Below, one piece after another: positions 55,254 to 63,611 of a stretch of DNA of 64,000 bases. Below the pieces are notes generated by a model that was given only the letters and a program-made list of their open reading frames with translations, was not told where the DNA came from and did not search any database. The number at the start of each line of letters is the position of its first letter. Position 1 is the stretch's first letter. The stretch spans positions 1-64,000 of the forward strand of contig NZ_JAPZSC010000030.1 in the NCBI RefSeq assembly GCF_027531545.1, read 5' to 3'. The position numbers were made by a program, and so were the translations under genes. Origin of the DNA: Silanimonas sp. GTDB taxonomy: Bacteria > Pseudomonadota > Gammaproteobacteria > Xanthomonadales > Xanthomonadaceae.

Positions 55254-56510
55254 TCAGGCCGCCGGCAGTCGCGGATGGCCGAATTCGTCACGTTCCTCGC
55301 CAGCGGCGGCGTCGCCGATCCGCTCGCGCAGGCCGCGGCCCGGGAAGGCCAGCGGCGGCTCGGCGCGGGCCACCTTCAACGCATTGCCGAACGCGATCGC
55401 GGCGCGCGGATCGTTCCCCGCGGCCATCAGGTCGCCCAGCGCTTCCCAGGCCTCGGCGCCGGCACCCTGCGCGATGGCGCGGTGGAAGTAGGTTTCGGCC
55501 TTGCCCGGCAGCGCCTTGGCGCGGCACAAGCGGCCCAAGGCCAGCAGCAGGGCCGGCGAGGTGGAATGCGCGGCCAGCCAGGCTTCGGCCCGGGCAAGAC
55601 GCTCGTCGCCGGCGAAGGCCGGCAGGGCACCGAAAGCCGCCACCGCCTCCTCGTCCCAGCGGGCGTCGATGGCTTCGGCGAGCGCCTGGGCCGCCTGTGC
55701 CTCGACGTGCAGGGCGGCGGCGCGGCGTGCAAAGGCCACCAGCACCGACGACTGGGCGCGCAACGCGGGCGGCAGGCCCTTCCAGCGGATCAGCAGGGTG
55801 CCGGCTTCCTGGGCGTCGATCAGGGCGGACTCCGCGAGGCGGGTCTCGAGGGTCGCGAGGGCCGCCGCATCGGTGCCGCGCTCGCTGCGCAGGCGCGCCA
55901 CCATCGGCAGCGCCTCGTCCGCGCGCCCGAGCCGCGCCAGCGCCTCGGCCCGGAGCAGGACGCCGGCCGGCGGCAGGGTGGTGCCGGCCGCGGCGGTGTC
56001 GAGGCTGGCCAGCGCTTCCAGCGCGCGGTCCTCCGCCAGCCATGCCGCACTTTGTTCGAGCGAAGCAGCCAACGGGTCGGCCTTGGACAAGGCCACGCGA
56101 TGCGCCCGAACGCGCTCGGCCAAACCCGCCGCACGGGCCGCGCTAATGGCATGCAGCAGGGCGGGCACGCGATCGATGCTGCTGCGCTTGGCCGCCAACG
56201 CGAGCAAGTGCTCGGCGCGCTCCGGACGACCCTGCTGCAGCGCGAGCAGGCCGTTGCTCAGGCGCTCGCGCGCGAGGCGCTGGGAATACTTCCGCACCGC
56301 GCGGAAGGGCAGGCGCAGCAGGGCGATCAGCCCGAGCAGCACGACGGTGGCGAGGCCCCAGGCCAGTGCTGCGACCTCGGCACGCAGGCTCACCAGGGTG
56401 TCGCCCCATTGCAGCACCAGCAAGCCGTCCTGTTCGCGCAGCAACTGCCAACCGAAGCCCGCCAACAAGGCGATCAGCAGTCCCAGCAGCAGCGCGGGAA
56501 ACAGCTTCAT
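55254..56510 (-). CDS. hemY: HemY-like inner-membrane protein
   Basis: 418 residues. Two N-terminal hydrophobic helices (about 3-23 and 41-62) with the HemY_N pattern (GLLVLQWGDTLVSLRAEV), then an all-helical TPR-like cytoplasmic or periplasmic domain. This HemY is a conserved protein of the hem cluster of unclear function in late heme metabolism; it is not the Bacillus protoporphyrinogen oxidase of the same name. Its start overlaps the hemX stop by 4 nt, so hemD-hemX-hemY are one operon. Confidence 0.9.
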   Translation of the reverse strand: MKLFPALLLGLLIALLAGFGWQLLREQDGLLVLQWGDTLVSLRAEVAALAWGLATVVLLGLIALLRLPFRAVRKYSQRLARERLSNGLLALQQGRPERAEHLLALAAKRSSIDRVPALLHAISAARAAGLAERVRAHRVALSKADPLAASLEQSAAWLAEDRALEALASLDTAAAGTTLPPAGVLLRAEALARLGRADEALPMVARLRSERGTDAAALATLETRLAESALIDAQEAGTLLIRWKGLPPALRAQSSVLVAFARRAAALHVEAQAAQALAEAIDARWDEEAVAAFGALPAFAGDERLARAEAWLAAHSTSPALLLALGRLCRAKALPGKAETYFHRAIAQGAGAEAWEALGDLMAAGNDPRAAIAFGNALKVARAEPPLAFPGRGLRERIGDAAAGEERDEFGHPRLPAA

Positions 56511-57472
56511 CGCGCCCCCTCGCTCCGCCGCTGCGCGCGAAGCTGGACCAGGGTGCTGCCGAGCACCGGCACGTCGAGGGCGAGGCTCGTCTTGGCGAGC
56601 GCATCAAGCCGGGCGGCTTCGGCCTCCAGCGAGGCACTCGTGGCATACAGGCGGCGCATCCAGTCCTGCGCACGGATGGCCGCGGCCTGCAGCCCTTCGC
56701 TGTCGCGACGCTCGATGGCAAGGCGCGCGAGGCCGAGTTCGAGGCGCAGGGCCGCGAGGCCGCGCTGGCGGTCGGCCGGGGCCAACAGGTCCTGCGCGCC
56801 GCGCGGACGCACGTCGACCAGCGCATCCAGCACCTTGTCGAGCGCCGATGCCGGGGCCGCTGCAGCCGTCTCGGCCGGCGCGGTCTCGAGCGCCGGCAGG
56901 GCGGCTTCGATGGCATCGATGGCCCCACGCGCCGCCAGCCGCGGATCGGGCGGCAGCGCGGCAAGCGCCGCCTGCTCCTGCGCCAGCGACTGGCGGAGGT
57001 TCACGTACTGCGGTGCCGTGAGCGCGGACAGCAGACCGTCGGCGAAACCGTAGGCGCGGCGCGCGCCATCGATGTCGCCAGACAGCGCCAGCCGCGTTTC
57101 CGCGAAACTCAACAGCAAGTCGACCTCGTCGAGACGGAGCGCGATACCGCTCTCGCCCTGCGGACCCGCCGCGACCTGCTGCACGCTTTCCTCGAGCAGG
57201 GCCGTGCGCTGGCCCCAGCCAAGCAGTTCTTCGCGCTGCACTGTGCTCCGCGCCTCGAGATCGGCGAGCCGCTGCGACGTGCGCGACTGCCCCCGTTCGA
57301 TCGAGGCGATCGCCTGCTCCACCGCCAGCAGGCGCTGGTCGAGCACCGCGTTGGAGAGCGGATCCGGCGTGGCCTCGGGCGCGGGCCGCGTGGACCACCA
57401 CCACACACCGGCACCGCCGGCGGCCAGCAGGGGAAGGGCGATCAGCAGCGGGCGGAGGAACGGGCGATCCAT
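56507..57472 (-). CDS. hemX: HemX-like protein (putative uroporphyrinogen III C-methyltransferase)
   Basis: 321 residues from Met5 of the open frame (57472): one N-terminal membrane helix (about 6-22), a coiled coil (about 40-100) and an all-helical body. HemX is annotated as a methyltransferase by history, but no AdoMet-binding motif is visible and its function is unclear. The neighbours hemD and hemY support the call. TACAAT stands upstream on the minus strand (57523-57518), overlapping a GAACGT/ACGTTC dyad (57511-57528) that lies at the hemD 3' end. Confidence 0.85.
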   Translation of the reverse strand: MDRPFLRPLLIALPLLAAGGAGVWWWSTRPAPEATPDPLSNAVLDQRLLAVEQAIASIERGQSRTSQRLADLEARSTVQREELLGWGQRTALLEESVQQVAAGPQGESGIALRLDEVDLLLSFAETRLALSGDIDGARRAYGFADGLLSALTAPQYVNLRQSLAQEQAALAALPPDPRLAARGAIDAIEAALPALETAPAETAAAAPASALDKVLDALVDVRPRGAQDLLAPADRQRGLAALRLELGLARLAIERRDSEGLQAAAIRAQDWMRRLYATSASLEAEAARLDALAKTSLALDVPVLGSTLVQLRAQRRSEGAR

Positions 57473-57515
57473 CGAGGGCGTCATCAGGGGGGTGCGCGGC
57501 GCAGTGCCGCGAACG

Positions 57516-58271
57516 TCATTGTACGTTCGGTGCGCGCGACGCCGCCGCGACGAGCGCCGCCGGCGTGGGGCCTTCCGCGACGACCACCCGAACGAACCCG
57601 GCGTGGGCGGCCAGCGCCGCGAGCCGCGGGCTGCTCACCACCACCGGTCGCACCCGCAGGGCGCGGCCCCGGACCGATGACGCGTCCGGAAGGAGCGCTT
57701 CGAGCCGACCGAAGGCTTCCGCGCTGCTGGCCACCAGCACGGCGCCGGGATCGTCCGCAAAGGCCGCGAGGCGGCGCGCCCCGCCCCGCAGATCGGTGCG
57801 TTGGTAGACCTCGGCCGCCCGTACCTCGGCGCCGCGCTCGCGAAGCGCGGGCACCAGCAGGCCGCGGCCACCCGGCGCCGTGACCACACCCAGCGCAAGC
57901 CCGCCGACCGACTGCAGCTCCGTCATCGCCAGCACGCCCTCGCTGTCCATGCGCGCTGGCGACCGCGTGTCGGCCACGCCAGCACGGCGCAGCGCGGCGG
58001 CCGTGCCGCTGCCGACGGCGAGATCAAGGCCCTCGCGACACAGTCCGCCCGCCGCTTGGAAGGCCGCGAAGCGCACCGCCGCCGGACTGGTGTAAAGCCG
58101 GATCGGCGCGGCCAATGCAGCGGCGAGTCGCGCGGCGTCGGGGCGTGCGACCAGGCGCTGCAACGGCAGCACGCGCAGGCGGAATCCCGCGCCTTGCGCC
58201 ACCCGGCGCAGCGCCGCATGCTCGCCCGCCGGCCGCAGCGACCAGAGCGTCGATATCGTTGCCGTGTCCAT
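57516..58271 (-). CDS. hemD: Uroporphyrinogen-III synthase
   Basis: Closes hydroxymethylbilane to uroporphyrinogen III with ring-D inversion, a heme/siroheme/B12 branch point. 251 residues of two Rossmann-like lobes; HemD sequences diverge strongly, but LWSLRPAGEH at the start, the LYTSPAAVRFA and LVASSAEAFGRLEALL segments and VVVSSPRLAALAAHAGF fit. ATG 58271 is chosen: the upstream frame (to 58523) runs through the divergent thioesterase gene. hemC is not adjacent in this window. Confidence 0.88.
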   Translation of the reverse strand: MDTATISTLWSLRPAGEHAALRRVAQGAGFRLRVLPLQRLVARPDAARLAAALAAPIRLYTSPAAVRFAAFQAAGGLCREGLDLAVGSGTAAALRRAGVADTRSPARMDSEGVLAMTELQSVGGLALGVVTAPGGRGLLVPALRERGAEVRAAEVYQRTDLRGGARRLAAFADDPGAVLVASSAEAFGRLEALLPDASSVRGRALRVRPVVVSSPRLAALAAHAGFVRVVVAEGPTPAALVAAASRAPNVQ

Positions 58272-58293
58272 TCCCGAACTCTCGCACAGCGCC

Positions 58294-58749
58294 ATGCCTG
58301 ACGACGCCGCATCCCGCCTCCGGTCCCTGCTCGACGCGATGCCGCCCGTCGCCGCCCTCGGCGTGCGCGTGACCCGCTGCGACGCCGAGCGCGTGGTGCT
58401 GGAAGCCCCGCTGGCGCTCAACGTCAACGACAAGGCCTGCGCTTTCGGCGGCAGTTTGGCCAGCCTGCTGACCCTGGCCGGCTGGGGCGCACTGGAGTCG
58501 GCGCTCCACGCCCGCGGCGTCAAGGCCGAGGTCTACGTGGCGGACAGCACGCTCAAGTTCCACGCGCCGCTCTATGCCGACCTCATTGCGGTGGCCGAGG
58601 TGCCGGGGGCCGAAGCGCTCGACGCCCTGCTGAGCAAGCTCGCCCAGCGCGGTCGCGGCGGCATCGTGCTGGAAGCGTCGGTACGTGATGCCACAGGCCA
58701 GCCCATCACCACGCTCAGCGCCCGTTATGCCGCCGTCGCCTCCCGCTGA
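58294..58749 (+). CDS. YiiD-type thioesterase (hot-dog fold)
   Basis: 151 residues from ATG 58294 (GTG 58264 would add ten and overlap the hemD start by eight bases). The sequence fits a YiiD C-terminal-like thioesterase: ACAFGGSLASLLTLAGWGAL for the central helix, VYVADSTLKFHAPLYADL, and a final strand. Substrate unknown; acyl-CoA or acyl-ACP is likely by family. It is divergent from hemD with only 22 bases between start codons, so promoters must lie inside the other gene. Confidence 0.8.
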   Translation: MPDDAASRLRSLLDAMPPVAALGVRVTRCDAERVVLEAPLALNVNDKACAFGGSLASLLTLAGWGALESALHARGVKAEVYVADSTLKFHAPLYADLIAVAEVPGAEALDALLSKLAQRGRGGIVLEASVRDATGQPITTLSARYAAVASR

Positions 58750-58755
58750 CATACT
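58750..58755 (+). promoter_or_regulatory. -10-like element immediately before the lipoprotein start
   Basis: CATACT ends 6 nt before ATG 58762 and overlaps the thioesterase stop. If used, transcription would start at about the A of ATG, giving a leaderless mRNA. Confidence 0.3.
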
Positions 58756-58761
58756 CGCCGC

Positions 58762-59181
58762 ATGAGCCGACTCCCCCGCATCGCCCTCGCCCTCCTCGTC
58801 GCGCTGCTGGCCGCCTGCAGCAGCGGCGCGGGCAGCAAGCCCGACGCCCTCGACCGCACGCTCTACGACTATTCCGGCGCCATCCGCTGGAACAACTTCG
58901 AGGTCGCCTGGGACATGGTCGACCCGAAGGTGCGCGAGGCCAAGCCGCTCAGCGATTTCGAGCTCGAGCGCCTCAAGCAGGTGCAGATCACGAACTACAA
59001 CCTCGTCGCCAGCGTCACGCTGCCGGACGGCCGCATCGCCCGCGAAGTCGAGCTCGGGGTGGTCAACCGCCACACCCAGGCCGAGCGCGTGGTGCGCGTC
59101 CGCGAGATCTGGCGCTACGACGAGGAGGCGCAGCGCTGGTGGCAGACCGAGGGCCTGCCGGTCCTCGCCCAGGACCGCTGA
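58762..59181 (+). CDS. Small lipoprotein of unknown function
   Basis: 139 residues. A type II signal (1-18) ends in the lipobox LLAAC (Cys19), followed by SSG, so retention in the outer membrane is likely (no Asp at +2). The mature part has an alpha/beta pattern with conserved aromatic residues (DYSGAIRWNNFEVAWDMVDP, REIWRYDEEAQRWW), like lipoproteins of unknown role widespread in Xanthomonadales and Pseudomonadales. It follows the thioesterase by 12 nt. Confidence 0.75.
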   Translation: MSRLPRIALALLVALLAACSSGAGSKPDALDRTLYDYSGAIRWNNFEVAWDMVDPKVREAKPLSDFELERLKQVQITNYNLVASVTLPDGRIAREVELGVVNRHTQAERVVRVREIWRYDEEAQRWWQTEGLPVLAQDR

Positions 59182-59229
59182 TTCCCCGCCCGGGCGGCCG
59201 CCGCGCTGGTGGCCGGCCCCGGGCCGACG

Positions 59230-59235
59230 GATAAT
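59230..59235 (+). promoter_or_regulatory. Candidate -10 element before the rhodanese gene
   Basis: GATAAT, 29 nt before ATG 59265. No -35 match at the proper distance. Confidence 0.35.
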
Positions 59236-59264
59236 GCCGGCCCTTCCGTTCCCCTGAGGCCCCG

Positions 59265-59702
59265 ATGTCCTGGGACCAGCTCACCGCCTTCGCCCAATCC
59301 TCTCCGCTGCTCAGCATCGCGTTCGCCGGCCTGACGTTGGCCGTGATCTTCACCGAGGTGAAGCATCGCCTGTCCGGCATCGCCGGGCTGTCGCCGGCGC
59401 AGGCCACCCTGCTGATGAACCGCGAGGACGCCCTCGTCGTCGACGTCTCGCCGGCCGCCGATTTCGCCAAGGCCCACATCCCCGGCTCGGTCTCCGCGCC
59501 GCTGGCGGACCTCGACCCGGAGAAGCACAAGCAGCTGTCGAAGGCCAAGGAGCGCCCGGTCATCGTCACCTGCCGCACCGGCATGAGCGCCCACGGGGCC
59601 GCAGCGAAGCTCAAGAAGGCCGGCTTCACCAAGGTCAGCGTGCTGGACGGCGGGCTCGCCGGCTGGCGCCAGGCCGAGATGCCGGTCGGCAAGGGCCGCT
59701 GA
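59265..59702 (+). CDS. Membrane-anchored rhodanese-domain protein
   Basis: 145 residues: a single membrane helix (about 14-31), then a rhodanese domain with active-site Cys103 in VTCRTGMS. The family moves sulfane sulfur. It corresponds in place to the YibN-type gene in the rhodanese-grxC-secB-gpsA cluster of Gammaproteobacteria; the glutaredoxin gene grxC is absent here, with secB following directly (115-nt gap). Confidence 0.9.
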   Translation: MSWDQLTAFAQSSPLLSIAFAGLTLAVIFTEVKHRLSGIAGLSPAQATLLMNREDALVVDVSPAADFAKAHIPGSVSAPLADLDPEKHKQLSKAKERPVIVTCRTGMSAHGAAAKLKKAGFTKVSVLDGGLAGWRQAEMPVGKGR

Positions 59703-59766
59703 AGCCACCGGGGCTTCCGCCCCCTTGCCCTCCCCGTCCGGCGCCCCCATCCGGAAATCCGGCGCA

Positions 59767-59775
59767 TGCGATACT
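59767..59775 (+). promoter_or_regulatory. Candidate extended -10 promoter for secB
   Basis: TGC-GATACT (59767-59775) forms an extended -10 element, 42 nt before the secB GTG. No -35 is needed for such a promoter. The rest of the gap shows nothing else. Confidence 0.45.
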
Positions 59776-59817
59776 GGCGCGCTGACCCATTCACTTCTCT
59801 GATTCGGAGTTCCACCC

Positions 59818-60318
59818 GTGGCTGACGAAAACATCCAGGGCGCCGCCGGCGCCGACCAGCAGGCCCAGTTCGCGATCCAGAAGATCTACGTCAAGGACAT
59901 CTCGTTCGAGGCCCCGGGCACGCCGATGGTGTTCAACGAGCAGGGCAATCCCGACCTGAACCTCAACCTGAACCAGAAGGTCGGCAAGCTGGCGGACGAC
60001 GTCTACGAAGTCATCCTCGGCATCAATCTCACCTGCAAGCTCGGCGAAAAGACGGTCTACATCGTCGAACTCGAGCAGGCGGGCATCTTCGGCCTGAACG
60101 GCTTCGACGAGCGCAATCTCGACTTCATGCTCGGCACCTACTGCCCGAACGTGCTGTTCCCGTACGCCCGCCAGATGGCGTCGGAGCTGATCCAGGCCGG
60201 TGGCTTCCCGCCCTTCTACCTGCAGCCGATCAACTTCGAGGCGATCTACGCCGAGAGCCTGCGCCGCCGCGCCGAACAGCTGAAGTCGGTCAGCGCCCCG
60301 GCCGTCGGCAACGCCTGA
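59818..60318 (+). CDS. secB: Protein-export chaperone SecB
   Basis: Tetrameric cytoplasmic chaperone that keeps preproteins unfolded and passes them to SecA. 166 residues with the [14 protein letters not shown] groove strand, the [29 protein letters not shown] segment split over two strands, and [20 protein letters not shown]. The start is GTG at 59818. gpsA follows after 70 nt, as in E. coli. Confidence 0.97.
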   Translation: MADENIQGAAGADQQAQFAIQKIYVKDISFEAPGTPMVFNEQGNPDLNLNLNQKVGKLADDVYEVILGINLTCKLGEKTVYIVELEQAGIFGLNGFDERNLDFMLGTYCPNVLFPYARQMASELIQAGGFPPFYLQPINFEAIYAESLRRRAEQLKSVSAPAVGNA

Positions 60319-60388
60319 TCCGCCACCGGATCGTCCGCCCGGCCCACCCGCCGGGCGAGGCACCGCCCCGCTTCGAGAGGACGCCCCC

Positions 60389-61417
60389 ATGACCGCGACG
60401 ACCACCGTCACCGTGCTGGGCTCCGGCTCCTGGGGCACCGCCCTCGCCGCTCAGATGGCGCGGCAGGGCCACGACACCCTGATCTGGGGCCGCGACGCGG
60501 CCCAGGTCGAGGGCATCAACACCCGCCACGAGAACACCCGCTACCTGCCGGGCGTGGCGCTGCCGCCCAGCCTGCGCGCCACCACCGATTTCGAGGCCGC
60601 CGTGCGCGCCGCCTCGATGCTGCTGGTGGTCACCCCCAGCCACGCCTTCACCGAGACCATCCGCCGTCTGGCCCCGTTGCGCCCGGAAGGCTGCGGCGTG
60701 GCCTGGGCCACGAAGGGCTTCGAGCCCGGCACCGGGCGCTTCCTGCATGAAGTCGCGGGTGAACTGCTCGGCCGCGGCGTGCCGCTGGCCGTCGTCACCG
60801 GCCCGTCGTTCGCCAAGGAAGTCGCCCAAGGCCTGCCGACCGCCGTCACCGCGCATTCGGATGACGCCGACTTCGCCCAGCTCGTGGCGGAGAAGCTGCA
60901 CGGCCCGGCGTTCCGCGCCTACACTGGCACCGACATGCTCGGCGCCGAACTCGGCGGCGCCATGAAGAACGTGCTGGCCGTGGCCACCGGCGTGGCCGAT
61001 GGCATGGGCCTCGGGCTGAACGCCCGCGCCGGCCTGATCACCCGCGGCATGAACGAGATGCTGCGCCTCGGCGCGGCGCTCGGCGCCCGCCCCGAGACCC
61101 TGATGGGCCTCGCCGGTGTCGGCGACCTCGTGCTCACCTGCACCGGCGACCTCTCGCGCAACCGCCGCCTCGGCCTCGCGCTGGGCAAGGGCCAGACCCT
61201 CGCCGAAGCCGTCGCCGCCATCGGCCAGGTCGTCGAATCGGTGCAGACCGCCGACGAAGTGATGCGCCAGGCCGATGCCCACGGCATCGAACTGCCGATC
61301 AGCCACCAGGTGCAGCGCGTGCTGCATGGCGAGATCACGCCGGTGGAAGGCCTCAAGGAACTGCTGGCGCGCGAGCAGAAGCCGGAATACCCGGAAAGCC
61401 TGTTCCGCGACGGCTGA
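60389..61417 (+). CDS. gpsA: Glycerol-3-phosphate dehydrogenase [NAD(P)+]
   Basis: Makes glycerol-3-phosphate for phospholipid synthesis. 342 residues with the NAD-binding [11 protein letters not shown] near the N-terminus, the [10 protein letters not shown] segment and the catalytic lysine of [20 protein letters not shown] lies 8 nt upstream of ATG 60389. It is last in the rhodanese-secB-gpsA set, with an unrelated barrel gene converging from the right. Confidence 0.97.
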   Translation: MTATTTVTVLGSGSWGTALAAQMARQGHDTLIWGRDAAQVEGINTRHENTRYLPGVALPPSLRATTDFEAAVRAASMLLVVTPSHAFTETIRRLAPLRPEGCGVAWATKGFEPGTGRFLHEVAGELLGRGVPLAVVTGPSFAKEVAQGLPTAVTAHSDDADFAQLVAEKLHGPAFRAYTGTDMLGAELGGAMKNVLAVATGVADGMGLGLNARAGLITRGMNEMLRLGAALGARPETLMGLAGVGDLVLTCTGDLSRNRRLGLALGKGQTLAEAVAAIGQVVESVQTADEVMRQADAHGIELPISHQVQRVLHGEITPVEGLKELLAREQKPEYPESLFRDG

Positions 61418-61482
61418 GGCCCGCCCGACGGGCGCAGTTCGGCATGAAGCGTCAAGTCGCGCGCTGCGGCGACGCCAACGAC

Positions 61483-61506
61483 AACGCCCGGCCGAAGCCG
61501 GGCGTT
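61483..61506. terminator. Hairpin between gpsA and the barrel gene
   Basis: Perfect 10-bp stem AACGCCCGGC (61483-61492) with GCCGGGCGTT (61497-61506), CGAA loop, in the convergent gap. No T-run follows in either direction. A second 7-bp stem stands at 61522-61540 next to the barrel stop. Confidence 0.5.
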
Positions 61507-61521
61507 GAAGGTTGCGCAACC

Positions 61522-61540
61522 GCTGCCGCGGGACGGCAGC
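61522..61540 (-). terminator. Small hairpin just after the barrel-gene stop
   Basis: GCTGCCG (61522-61528) pairs with CGGCAGC (61534-61540), five-base loop, 16 nt past the barrel gene stop. Not followed by a T-run. May help end the transcript together with the larger stem next to it. Confidence 0.35.
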
Positions 61541-61555
61541 GTCGCCGCGGATGGA

Positions 61556-62089
61556 TCAGAAGCTGGCGCGCAGGCCGACCGTGTAGATCTCGGCGCTATC
61601 GCCGTCGAACTCGACTTCACCGGTCACGCCCCAGGTCGGGCTGAACTTGTACTGCAGGCCGGCCGTGTAGGTGAAATCGTCGCTGTCGCCAGCGGCGTCG
61701 AGGTTGCGGTAGTTCACCTTGCCGAGGTACTCGAAGTTCTCGGTGAAATTGCCACGGAGGCCGGTCGAGAGGCGGTAGCCGTCAACGACTTCGTAGTCGG
61801 TGTGGGCGGCTTCGGCGATCAGGTCGAGGTTGTCCGACAGGCCGAGCGCGTAGCCGAGGGCCAGTTCCCAGGTGTCGATGTCGGCGCCGCGCTCCGAGTA
61901 GTTGCGGTAGTCGCCGAGGGCATAGAAGCCGGAGTCCGCGAACTCCACCGAGCCGCGCACGCCGAAACCGTCGACGTCGCTGTCGATGTTGTTGTAGGTG
62001 CCTTCGACGTAGGTGTAGCTGCGCTCGGCGGCGTTGGCCGACAGCGGCAGCATGGCGACGAGGGCGAGGGCAATCAGGGTCTTTTTCGT
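61556..62089 (-). CDS. Ax21-family outer-membrane beta-barrel protein (ACG start)
   Basis: 177 residues if started at ACG 62089. That reading gives a perfect signal peptide (MKKTLIALALVAMLPLSANA, with ACG read as Met) cleaved before AERSYTYVEG. The mature part is a small barrel with alternating hydrophobic strands and a C-terminal aromatic (ASF). The SYTYVEGTYNN...DGFGVRGSVEF opening matches Ax21-type proteins of Xanthomonas and Stenotrophomonas. The first ATG in frame (62053) lies inside the signal peptide and would cut off its basic end. No ATG, GTG or TTG occurs between the upstream stop and the ACG. A weak purine-rich run (AAGAAAGAGAAA) precedes it. Confidence 0.8.
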   Translation of the reverse strand, partial: TKKTLIALALVAMLPLSANAAERSYTYVEGTYNNIDSDVDGFGVRGSVEFADSGFYALGDYRNYSERGADIDTWELALGYALGLSDNLDLIAEAAHTDYEVVDGYRLSTGLRGNFTENFEYLGKVNYRNLDAAGDSDDFTYTAGLQYKFSPTWGVTGEVEFDGDSAEIYTVGLRASF

Positions 62090-62272
62090 GGCGTTTCTCT
62101 TTCTTGTGTGGGGAGTCGCGAAGCCGGGGCTGGGCGACGGCTACAGAGAAACAGCCGCGCAGCGCAGCAACAACCCAACGAAGAGTGAACATTCAGCGCA
62201 GCGTTGGCATTGAATCCACGCGTCGCTGACCACGGGGACTTGCGGTTCCGGAAGACGCGACTCCGCGCGCCC

Positions 62273-62752
62273 TCAATCGTCCGCCGCATCGTGACTTCCG
62301 ACATAGCCGCACTGCCGCCACGCCTCGAACACGGCGACAGCGACGGCGTTGGAGAGATTGAGTGAGCGATTGCCTTCGCGCATCGGCAGCGCGATGCGCG
62401 TGCCGGCGTCGAATCGTGCGAGCACGTCGTCGGGCAACCCACTCGTCTCGCGACCGAACAGGAAGGCATCGCCTTCGCGGTAGGCGACGCGATCGAAACG
62501 GGTCGCTTGGCCGGTCTCCACCACCCACCAGCGCGTCGGGCCGATCGCGGCGATGCAGGCATCGAGGTCGTCGTGCACGCGCATCGACGCGAACTCGCGG
62601 TAGTCGAGCCCGGCGCGGCGCAGGCGCGCGTCGTCGACATCGAAGCCGAGCGGGCGCACCAGGTGCAGGGTCGCGCCGGTGTTCGCGCACAGGCGGATCG
62701 CGTTGCCGGTGTTGGGCGGGATCTCGGGTTGGAACAGGACGACGTGGAACAT
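62273..62752 (-). CDS. trmL: tRNA (cytidine(34)-2'-O)-methyltransferase
   Basis: SPOUT-fold methyltransferase that modifies the wobble base of tRNA-Leu. 159 residues: MFHVVLFQPEIPPNTGNAIRLCANTG is the classic TrmL/YibK start, followed by RPLGFDVDDARLRRAGLDY, FGRETSGLP and the knotted C-terminal GNRSLNLSNAVAVAVFEAWRQ. ATG 62752 is chosen to match that start; the frame runs 114 nt further. It is 183 nt upstream of the barrel gene. Confidence 0.95.
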   Translation of the reverse strand: MFHVVLFQPEIPPNTGNAIRLCANTGATLHLVRPLGFDVDDARLRRAGLDYREFASMRVHDDLDACIAAIGPTRWWVVETGQATRFDRVAYREGDAFLFGRETSGLPDDVLARFDAGTRIALPMREGNRSLNLSNAVAVAVFEAWRQCGYVGSHDAADD

Positions 62753-62804
62753 GGCGATCAGGTGGCCGCGAAGGCCGCGAGTATCGCCGCGTCGACGCGC
62801 GCTG

Positions 62805-63611
62805 TCAGGCGCCGACGCGACAAGCGCGAAGCGGTTCGGCGGCGAGGCGCGAGAACGCCTCGGCATCGGCGGCCTTCGGGGGCTCGGGGAACTCGATGCG
62901 CACCTTCAGCGGATCGTCGCCGGCGTCGTCGCGCAGGTTCGACAACCCTTCGAAACGCAGCAGGCGCTGGTCGCGCTCGGCGTAGACCACGTCGATGTGC
63001 GGGGCGATCCAGCCCAGCAAGCCGCCGAGACGCAGCCGGAAGCGCCGGTCGCCGGCACGGTCGACCTCATCGCCTTCGACCTCGTAGACCTTGAAGTCGT
63101 AGCTCGTCAGGCGCGACGGCACGAGGAAGGCCATCGGCACGCTCTCGCCGGCCGTGAGGCGCGGCCATTCGCGGCGCACCCACTGGTCGAAGCCGGCGTC
63201 GGCGACGAGATTGCCCTCGGGGAGCGGCGCCTGCTGCGGATCCGCATCGGGGCGATCGACGAAGACGCGGGCATCGCCACCGGCGCGCGACACGCCTTCG
63301 CGGTAGCCACTGCGCACGTCTTCGAACTGGAAGGCCGGCGCGGCTGCGGCACCGCGATAGTCGACACGCTTGCGGGCGAACGGCGTGCCGTCGACGCAGC
63401 GGTAGACCACGAGGCGTTCGAGCAGGCCGCCGTCCGGCGCGGCGCGCATCAGGTGCTGCTCGCGGTAGAGCGCTTCCCCGCTCTCGAGATCGGCGGCGAG
63501 GCCGACCTCCTCGCGGTAGGCCGCCGACGCCGGAAGTGCGGCGAAGAAAAGAGCCGCGGCCAGCACGCCGAAGTGGCCGGCGCGACACGGTTCGGATGGG
63601 CGCATCACCAT
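62805..63611 (-). CDS. Conserved exported protein of unknown function
   Basis: 268 residues with a signal peptide (hydrophobic about 13-31, ending ASA-AYREEV). The mature protein is alpha/beta and acidic, with YRCVDGTPFARKRVDY, an aromatic/Trp segment in WVRREWPRL, and VYAERDQRLLRFEGLSNL. No domain can be named; similar proteins seem common in Xanthomonadales. Met3 (63605) overlaps the SDR stop as TGATG and is an equally good start. It is coupled to the SDR gene upstream. Confidence 0.7.
   Translation of the reverse strand: MVMRPSEPCRAGHFGVLAAALFFAALPASAAYREEVGLAADLESGEALYREQHLMRAAPDGGLLERLVVYRCVDGTPFARKRVDYRGAAAAPAFQFEDVRSGYREGVSRAGGDARVFVDRPDADPQQAPLPEGNLVADAGFDQWVRREWPRLTAGESVPMAFLVPSRLTSYDFKVYEVEGDEVDRAGDRRFRLRLGGLLGWIAPHIDVVYAERDQRLLRFEGLSNLRDDAGDDPLKVRIEFPEPPKAADAEAFSRLAAEPLRACRVGA

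Noticed and set aside
57511-57528. GAACGT/ACGTTC dyad at the hemD end read as a terminator.
   Set aside because: Only 6 bp with an A/T-containing loop, no T-run; it more likely overlaps a promoter of hemX and is noted there.
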